From Trebouxia sp. TZW2008 (lineage: Eukaryota > Chlorophyta > Trebouxiophyceae > Trebouxiales > Trebouxiaceae): DNA of 13,456 nucleotides. The stretch covers positions 230-13,685 of the forward strand of contig BDIU01000615.1 in NCBI GenBank assembly GCA_002118135.1. The letters run 5' to 3'. Positions 8,701 through 13,456 of this stretch are shown here, in pieces. The position numbers were made by a program, and so were the translations under genes. Numbering within the stretch: position 1 is the first letter of the stretch; each line of letters begins with the position of its first letter. Under the pieces are notes generated by a model, which saw nothing but the letters and a program-made list of their open reading frames with translations, had not been told where the DNA came from and did not search any database.

Positions 8701-9147
8701 AGACTGAGGCAGAAGCAATGCACAGGGAGGCATGAGGTGTGGAATGACGTTTGAGCAAAAAACCTGCCTAGCTATGTCCTTGGTGAGTCCATTTTCAGCT
8801 GCTTCATGAATGGTGACTGTGTCAAGCGAGTCCTGCCCTTGTAGCTGCTTTTTTGATGTACTGCCTGCAGCATGCTGTCAGTTTCAATATCGAGAGCTCC
8901 CACAAACAGAAACCATTCGGCAAGCACTGCAGGCATGCGTCTGCGACTTACCTTCATCATCGTCGTCATTGTCATCCTGCAAATTACGCGACAGAGCTGA
9001 GTATACGCTGCTTAGATAGGTATTCACCAAATGTCGCAGGGCTACGCTAGGCTTGTATTTGCTGCAACGCACGATGTTGGATCACAGGAACTGGTTTGCA
9101 ATCAGTACCTTCTTGGAAAAGCGTACTCGTGAGGCCGCGTCGGACAT
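5720..9147 (-). CDS. Ankyrin-repeat protein, 206 residues, six coding exons
   Basis: Coding exons are 9109-9147, 8952-8976, 8764-8864, 8395-8540, 7380-7525 and 5720-5883. They total 621 bases with consistent phases, from ATG at 9147 to TAA at 5722-5720. Residues 1-32 are polar and end in an acidic run (DDNDDDDEG). Ankyrin repeats start at about 38 (VTIHEAAENGLTKD), 71 (TALMWAAEMNHKETV), 105 (SALHLAARAGALDVLEVLL) and 142 (GITPVFLAKQKG); the last continues as DDALPAFKYLMACGAKYN. A proline-rich tail (LPPLPPSPTKL) ends in RADA. The repeats form a stacked-helix binding surface, so a protein-binding or adaptor role is inferred; no enzyme domain is present. The start was chosen because ATG SDAASRVRFSKK ends at a donor (AAG|GTACTG) in phase with the next exon. 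The acceptor of exon 4 at 8540 was chosen over 8550 because only it keeps frame and a 33-residue repeat. The partner is unknown. Confidence 0.85.
5884..6235 (-). repeat. Tandem copies of the acceptor junction of ankyrin exon 6
   Basis: The genuine junction is TGCTGTGCAG|GAGATGATGCATTG, with the exon starting at 5883. Similar junctions recur inside the intron with exon-like starts at 6042, 6106 and 6171, about 64-65 bp apart, each with TGCAG followed within about 15 bases by a GATGCA-like exon start. A fourth fragment lies near 6200-6235. AGCAG(C/CTG) recurs at 6013, 6078, 6142 and 6200. Similarity to the exon fades with distance, as expected for aged duplications. Confidence 0.6.
5944..6345. 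repeat. Direct repeat pair (5944-5993 and 6296-6345) flanking the 65-bp array
   Basis: Two blocks of about 50 bp, 352 bp apart, share the order GTCTATG, TAGG, ATAACG and TATAGAGGCAG at about 80% identity by eye. They bracket the 65-bp array, so a larger duplication or a flanking element is possible. Confidence 0.55.
6467..6592. repeat. Short interrupted repeats of CAATGTAAGGAC type
   Basis: The motif CAATACAAGGAC, GATACAAGGAC, CAATGTAAGGAC, CAATGTAAGGTC and CAATGTAAGGA recurs five times with irregular spacing. It lies inside ankyrin intron 5 and has no coding meaning that I can see. Confidence 0.5.
6796..6886 (+). repeat. Dispersed repeat, copy B
   Basis: Partner of 675-762, here inside ankyrin intron 5. 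The best-conserved part ends ACAAGCG...CTTGTCACATGCA. Flanking sequence is not shared, which marks the edges of the element. Confidence 0.6.
6987..7240. repeat. Tandem array of about four 74-84 bp units in ankyrin intron 5
   Basis: AGGCAG starts units at 6987, 7071, 7147 and 7221. Each continues with TTGTTTTGCAC-like and AGAATGCTT-like blocks and a CAGTTGC end. Units diverge by about 20-30%. Unlike the other arrays here, I could not relate the unit to a neighbouring exon. It may be too decayed, or of independent origin. Confidence 0.6.
7526..7765 (-). repeat. Tandem copies of the acceptor junction of ankyrin exon 5
   Basis: The genuine exon starts at 7525 after CACTGTAG. A second copy starts at 7669 after a perfect TTTACAG and encodes SALHLAAKSGPLGELEV, close to the true SALHLAARAGALDVLEV. 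It continues to LEDLDKADKLES and then meets a stop with no donor. A third, partial copy (LDKADKLDYV-like) lies at about 7734-7765. Spacings are 144 and 149 bp. The copies cannot replace the exon, but the second could act as a decoy acceptor. Confidence 0.8.
7811..8445 (-). repeat. Tandem copies of the donor junction of ankyrin exon 4
   Basis: The genuine exon ends DLGSDRKLVEPAGG, then AG|GTATGG at 8395. The same exon tail recurs with ACAAGCTT anchors at 8413 (genuine), 8281, 8167, 8049, 7931 and 7822, spaced 132, 114, 118, 118 and 109 bp. Donors are intact (GTATGG) at 8395, the 8167 copy and the 8049 copy. They are mutated in the 8281 copy (GACTGG) and the 7931 copy (GGATTC), and the 7822 copy is a fragment. 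In the intact units the donor is followed 41-44 bases later by a possible acceptor (TTTGCAG or GTGTAG), so each unit alternates exon tail and a miniature GT-AG segment. Confidence 0.85.
8952..8976 (-). other. 25-bp microexon encoding an acidic stretch
   Basis: The segment is bounded by acceptor TAATTTGCAG and donor GAAG|GTAAGT. It encodes DDNDDDDE plus the first base of a Gly codon. It joins in phase to SRVRFSKK upstream and STSKKQLQ downstream. Alternatively the exon could extend further 5', because the frame is open upstream to about 9072, but that version does not connect to the ATG at 9147. Confidence 0.6.
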
Positions 9148-9750
9148 TGCTGTTAGCTTGCAGAGTTGCAGCCGGTGCCACCCTACAGCGACGTCACGCA
9201 GCTCATACCAAGCACTTTGCACTACACAGAAGCTCGTCGATTGGTCGTGGGTGTCCCCAGTCCAGACAGCAACAGCAGCGAGCTAAGCAGTGAAACAAGC
9301 TGAGAAAACTAGTCAAAGTACAAATTCGGACAGGGTACAATTTTGGCTCTGTAATTATTTCGCTCATCAAAGCTACACAGCATGCTTTGCACACACAGTC
9401 ACAGAATGATGTCGCAATGAAATAGCTGATGTTTATGCCACGGAGTAAAGAAGGGAGCTACCCGCCATCGACGTTGTCAATCAGGTGCTCAATACTTGCA
9501 CCGGTATCATGATCAAATCAAATTTTGAGTTGGTAACACCCCACCCAATGCATCACTGTCAAGTCAATGCAGATCTTGCATAACGTAGATAGGCTCGGAG
9601 GTCAGCACCATGCATAACGTCACAACTGTACAAACTGCCGGCAAAGGTCATGGTATTACTTCAGAATGTTGCAAGGCAGTTGGCTTCAGGGCGAGGACCA
9701 TTTAGCCTGCATTGTACACGTCAAACCCTAACTAGCATAAATCACCATCG

Positions 9751-9828
9751 CCCTGGAGTGCTGCCCTATGACTGAAGATCATAATCCTACCCTGGAATAC
9801 TGCCCAATGACTGATGATCAAATCCTGA
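9751..9828. repeat. Two 39-bp direct repeats
   Basis: CCCTGGA(G/A)T(G/A)CTGCCC followed by ATGACTGA(A/T)GATCA and AATCCT occurs at 9751-9789 and again from 9790, in tandem. Non-coding. Confidence 0.75.
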
Positions 9829-9860
9829 TTGGAGCTAGAGGACACTCTCCTCTTTCAGGA

Positions 9861-9865
9861 TTACA
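9861..9865 (-). terminator. Candidate polyadenylation signal TGTAA for the amidohydrolase gene
   Basis: TTACA on the plus strand reads TGTAA on the minus strand, about 400 bases past the TGA stop. It is the first such motif downstream of the gene. Weak alone, but consistent with the other two genes. Confidence 0.3.
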
Positions 9866-10148
9866 GACAAACTGTAGCAAAACTAGCTAGACAAAGTCTG
9901 ACATCCATCTGCTGAATTGTACAGACAGCTACCCAGCAGTTGCCTCTGTCCCATTGCAGCAGCTGATGTAGAAGCTGCTATAGAGGTTGCATGGCTGAAC
10001 AGCATTTGGATTTTGTCCTCTCTCTTGTCAAGTTCCCTCCAAGGAGTTGTTCACTTTGGCAGCTGTCACGACACTGGCTTGCTTGAATCACTAGCTGACA
10101 AATACGCTGCTAGGGTCACTACCCGCCCCACCTTTAGGTTAATCAAGC

Positions 10149-10330
10149 AGCTGCCACAGAAGCAGTCTTTCGAGCAGTAGGGTTTTTGGGCTAGTCAGAG
10201 AGCTGCCACAGAAGCTGCCTTTGGAACAGTGCGGAAGTTGGAACAGCCAAAAGCAATCACTCAGGTAGCTGCCATAAGAGCTGCTTTTGGAGCAGTATGG
10301 AAGTTGGAACAGCCAAAAGCGCAGGCGCCG
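10149..10330 (-). repeat. Triplicated end of the amidohydrolase CDS
   Basis: The last coding stretch (CSNFHTAPKAALMAAT then TGA) is repeated twice downstream of the stop. AGCTGCC anchors on the plus strand lie at 10267 (coding), 10201 and 10149, spaced 66 and 52 bp, and GGAAGTTGGAACAGCC occurs at 10231 and 10297. The two distal copies sit in the 3' UTR. Confidence 0.75.
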
Positions 10331-12751
10331 TCTACAAAAGTAGCGGACATCTCTGGCACCAAATTAGCTGCACCCGTCAAACTGGCCAACAGGTCTGCCT
10401 TGAAGACGGTAAAATCTGCTCTCAAACCAGGCCTGCAAAACACGACACAAGTGCTGAAAATGTCGACTGTGCATGCAGCAGCATCTCGATGTTTTAGAAG
10501 TAAGACATGCATTTCTGACCATGAATTGGCTGTGACTGTCAGACTGACCAGCAGATCTGGACATAAGACGGTGAAATCTGCTCTCGAGCCAGGCCTGCAA
10601 AAATAACAACATGTACTGAAAACATTGCCAGTACCGTAATATTGCAGAAGCAACACATGCGCTTTTGATGACAATACCACCATGATAAGGCTTCAAGCAA
10701 CAAAAGGTACACAGAACAGTCGCAGCCAGACAGTAAGACACTAAATGAAGCTGCTGCTTATGAATGTGTCAAGCCAGAGCCATTGCAAGCTGCTCAGCAC
10801 ATGTCGCAATATTTACACTGATAGCAATGGTTTTCTGATACCCAGCAGATGCATGCCTCAGCATTCAAACAGGCCAGAGAATAGTCAGTGCAAAGCATAC
10901 CTCAGCATGCCAACTTCAGATTCCAGTCCACATGCAACAGCAGCTCCAGTAGTGTGGCCTCTGAGGGCTTCATCAGGACTCACGGACGACCCTGGACCCC
11001 ACGCAACCCCTGTGGGTAGGGTCAGGTTGTCGCTGTTGACTGCTGTGTGCATTGTGGCCAGAGGATCAGCTGGTGCTACTGGCCAATCAGAGCCAAAAGC
11101 AAGTGCCGCGCCTGCCTGTAATTCAAAATGTCACCTGCCATGACTGACAGCTGAAGTCAAACAATGGTCAGCTTGTTGCTGGTAACTGCTGTGTACAGTT
11201 TTGTCAAAGGGTTGGTGATGCTATTGGCCCATCAGATCCAAAAGCAACTGCCACTCCTGCCTGCAATACGTAATGTTGACTGCCGTCGCTGACAGCTGAA
11301 GTCAGTCAAGGGACAGGTTGTCACTGTTGACTGCTGTGTGCATTGTTTTCACAGGATCGGCTGGTGCTATCAGCTAATCTGATCCAAAAGCAACGGCCAC
11401 TCCTGCCTGTTATTTGACTGTCAACTGCCGTCACTGACAGCTGCAATCAATCAAGGGCAGGTTGTGACTATTGACTGCTGGATGAATTATCGCAAAGAGC
11501 TGATGCTGCTACTGACCAATCAGAAGCAAAAGCAATTGCCGAGCTTGCCCGGATGTTGCAAACATTGATTACTGCCAGGCACTTTCTGTTTGAGAAGCGT
11601 GTGCACATGCAATTGCTACGTGCTTGCAGCAGGAGTTGTGCTTGGAGAATTTCCAAAAAGTGACTGCAATGTCTGATTGCAAGTGACTATTTCATAAGCA
11701 GCGAAGAAGTTGTCTTTTGATACCTGTTGTAAATGACACATGCCCTGCCGGTGCCAAATCAGGCAGTTCAGCACATATCACACAACGACAAATGTTGATC
11801 ATGCTTGCAAAAGCACATAGGAGATGATATACATGCAGTCCAATTCTGCTGGTGAGCATACCTCCAGAAGGGCTTTTGATGGGAAGGCTAATCCTGGTCG
11901 TGCCCTGCCCTTGCCTAATCTGGCTCCAATGATGCCCAGATCTGAGATCAAGTGCAGAGGGTTAGTCACCGCCACCACGCCAGTTTCTCTGAGGGCTTGC
12001 AGGGAGGATGGACTGGACAGGTGTTGCGCATGCTCCACCCGGTGTCTGCTGACTGGACGTTGGCTAAGGCAATTTGCTGAGTCATTATGAGTCATCCTTG
12101 CTGGCAAAAGTGATTTGTATAAGGCTGCTAATTCATCATTTGCCCTATCTCCAATAGCATGGACTGCAATCTGCAAAATTTACATGTCTTGAATTTCCCT
12201 AGGCGCAGTAAATCGTTCTGTGCATTACGTGCTTTTCTGTGCAATGAAAACGAGTCATGCATTACTGTAGAGACAAATCCTGAACGCAGTCAACATGCAA
12301 TACCAACGGGTCTGTTCTGTTGCTGTTGGTTATCAAATTGCTTTCACTAACTTGCTATGCTGCAATAAGTATAGATGTATGCTGCAATAAGTATAGATGT
12401 GAGTCAGCAGCAAAGCACGCAAGCAGTCAACAGTGCTTGCAAGCCAGCAACACACGCATGCGTCACCAGCTGCTGCAGCATCTTCTGATGAGTCATTTGC
12501 ACATTGATTAATCATGACATGATCAGCATACCTGTAACCCAGCTGCGTGGGCATCAGTCACCAGCTGCTGCAGCACCTTCTGATCAGTCAAGCGCACTCC
12601 TGATGTTGATGAGTCATCAGCATACGGTTCATGCATCAAAGCTGTTCTTGAGCCAAGGCTACCATCAACAAAGTCTTTCACCCCTCCCCAATGCAACCGG
12701 CCTTTTGGATGTGAAGTGCCCTTCAGCTGTACAAGATCATGCAACTTACGC
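10261..12751 (-). CDS. YtcJ/LAF3-type metal-dependent amidohydrolase, C-terminal four exons (gene continues past right edge)
   Basis: Exons 12532-12751, 11862-12170, 10901-11115 and 10261-10432 join in phase to give 304 residues ending at TGA 10263-10261. Family motifs appear in the order known for amidohydrolase family 3: WGGVKDFVDGSLGSRTAL, LVTDAHAAGLQ joined across an intron to IAVHAIGDRAND (metal-ligand His), RHRVEHAQHLS (second His), FGSDWPVAPADPL (catalytic Asp), LSPDEAL-like SVSPDEALRGHTTGAA, and the C-terminal RPGLRADFTVF and MSATFVDGACAFG. Members are binuclear or mononuclear metal hydrolases of the TIM-barrel fold acting on cyclic amides or N-formyl substrates; the substrate here cannot be told. 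In plants the LAF3 relative is an ER or perinuclear protein linked to phytochrome A signalling. The N-terminal barrel half with the HxH motif lies outside the window. All visible catalytic residues are intact, so the gene is probably functional. Confidence 0.9.
10433..10700 (-). repeat. Tandem copy of the acceptor junction of the last amidohydrolase exon
   Basis: The genuine exon starts at 10432 after TTTTGCAG and reads PGLRADFTVFKADLL. A copy starting at 10594 after TTATTTTTGCAG reads PGSRADFTVLCPDLL and keeps homology for about 80 bases before drifting. A weaker third acceptor-side fragment lies at about 10635-10700. Spacing to the clear copy is 162 bp. Confidence 0.8.
11116..11560 (-). repeat. 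Tandem copies of the amidohydrolase exon that carries the catalytic Asp
   Basis: The genuine exon starts at 11115 (AGAALAFGSDWPVAPADPL). Copies start at 11260 (AGVAVAFGSDGPIASPT, acceptor TATTGCAG intact), 11406 (AGVAVAFGSD then TAG, acceptor AACAG intact) and about 11548 (ASSAIAFASDWSVAASA, acceptor decayed to CCG). Spacings are 145, 146 and 142 bp. The copies hold the catalytic motif but lose its Trp or meet a stop, and lack the rest of the exon. Confidence 0.9.
12356..12399. repeat. Perfect 22-bp tandem duplication
   Basis: The unit beginning TATGCTGCAATAAGTATAG occurs at 12356-12377 and again, identically, at 12378-12399 within an amidohydrolase intron. Perfect identity marks a very recent duplication. 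Confidence 0.95.
12430..12607 (-). repeat. Duplicated donor-side end of an amidohydrolase exon
   Basis: The exon end QQLVTDAHAAGLQ followed by GTATGC (exon ends 12532) has a copy 95 bp downstream in the intron reading QQLVTHACVAGLQ, where the donor has become AGCACT. Anchors ACCAGCTGCTGCAGCA start at 12560 (exon) and 12465 (copy). Confidence 0.8.
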
Positions 12752-13456
12752 CTGCAAGACACAGATACGGTGTAATGACCGTGTAACATGTCAGCAAGTT
12801 TTGGACATACCCCCAATGCAGCCAGTGTCTTGGATGTGAAGTGCCCTTCAGCTGCATTAGATCATGCAAGTTACGCCTGCAAGACGCAGATACATCATAA
12901 TTACAGCGTAACATGTCAACAAAGTGTTTAAAACCCCCCAATGCAATTGACCTTTTGAATGTGAAATGCCCTTCAGCTTTACAAGACCATGCAACTTATG
13001 CCTGCAAGACGCAGATACGGTGTAACGACAGTGTAACACATCAACACAGTGTTTGAACACCCCCAACGCGATACCTTTTGGATGCGAAGTGCCCTTCAGC
13101 TGTACAAGGTAGTGCAACTTAACCCTGCAACACAGAGATACGGTGTAGACGACGGTGTAATGACAGTGTAACATGTCAACATAGTCTTTGAACCCTCCCC
13201 AGTGCAACCAAGCTTTTGGATGTGAAGTGCCCTTCAGCTGTACAAGATAACACAACTTACGCCTGCAAGACACAGATACGGTGTAACGACAGTGTAACAC
13301 ATCAACAAAGTGTTTGAAATCCCCCCATGCAATACCTTTTGGATGTGAAGTGCCCTTCAGCTGTACAAGATCGTGCAACTTAACCCTGCAACACAGAAGT
13401 CCAGTGTTGACGACGGTGTAAAGACAGTGTAACATGTGAACAAAGTCTTTGACCCC
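12752..13456 (-). repeat. Tandem array of acceptor junctions upstream of the amidohydrolase exon at 12532-12751
   Basis: The genuine junction is GTCTTGCAG|GCGTAAGTTG, the exon starting at 12751 and reading VQLKGTSHPKGRLHWGGVKD. Five further junctions are at about 12876, 13001, 13124, 13262 and 13385, spaced 125, 125, 123, 138 and 123 bp; the array runs to the window edge. Each unit repeats about 60 bases of exon (QLKGTSHPK recurs) and about 60 bases of intron. One unit carries a perfect donor GTATGT after GCATTGGGG (about 12811). No copy contains the downstream DGSLGS motif, so none can replace the true exon. Confidence 0.9.

Larger units (their letters stand above)
9148..10148. other. Intergenic region upstream of the ankyrin gene
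   Basis: This should hold the ankyrin promoter (near 9148-9500) and the 3' UTR of the amidohydrolase gene (to about 9861). No TATA motif or coding frame is convincing. Possible minor features are the direct repeat at 9751-9828 and the TGTAA motif at 9861. Confidence 0.4.

Noticed and set aside
10229..10606. 125-codon plus-strand Lys/Ala-rich frame with internal repeats
   Set aside because: It is antisense to the last amidohydrolase exon and its duplicated junction. Its periodicity comes from those duplications.
12857..13435. 192-codon minus-strand frame taken as a gene
   Set aside because: It is built of tandem copies of an exon start plus intron, with no independent protein homology. It is treated as an array by-product.
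12752..13456. CRISPR-like array
   Set aside because: Repeats are imperfect, about 123-138 bp, without unique spacers, and lie in a spliced eukaryotic gene.

Overview
The window looks like nuclear DNA of an intron-rich eukaryote, most likely a green alga (Chlorophyta, perhaps a trebouxiophyte). Three protein genes can be assembled on the minus strand, head to tail. Each is split into short exons with GT-AG (one probably GC-AG) introns whose phases agree exactly. TGTAA motifs, the usual green-algal polyadenylation signal, lie downstream of all three. The lineage is an inference: no organism-specific marker is present.

Layout. Positions 2-226 (+) carry what looks like the Ala-rich C-terminal end of a gene entering from the left. 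Positions 641-1469 (+) hold an unrecognised coding-like segment that changes frame and shares its beginning with a dispersed repeat. Nothing convincing was found in 1470-2962. Positions 2963-5048 (-) hold a divergent protein-kinase-like gene with an N-terminal coiled coil. Its reading frame is broken twice, by a 1-base frameshift in the first coding exon and an in-frame TAG just before the catalytic loop, so it is probably a pseudogene. Positions 5720-9147 (-) hold a complete six-exon gene for a 206-residue ankyrin-repeat protein. Positions 10261-13456 (-) hold the last four coding exons of a YtcJ/LAF3-type amidohydrolase. Its 5' exons lie beyond the right edge.

The striking feature is the long introns. 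In the ankyrin and amidohydrolase genes nearly every long intron is filled with tandem copies of the adjacent exon/intron junction. The copies carry the exon edge plus the splice site, and they are graded from intact to decayed. Six separate junctions show this: the 3' end of ankyrin exon 4, the 5' ends of ankyrin exons 5 and 6, and the 5' ends of three amidohydrolase exons. Two further cases are a single duplicated donor-side exon end and a triplicated CDS terminus. Unit lengths are about 58-162 bp and differ from junction to junction, so this is a repeated process and not one repeat family. It looks like intron growth by local tandem duplication across splice sites, leaving rows of decoy splice sites. 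I consider this the most interesting signal in the window.

The three genes have no evident shared pathway: one is a metal-dependent hydrolase, one an ankyrin adaptor and one a kinase relic. Their adjacency is probably ordinary nuclear gene order.
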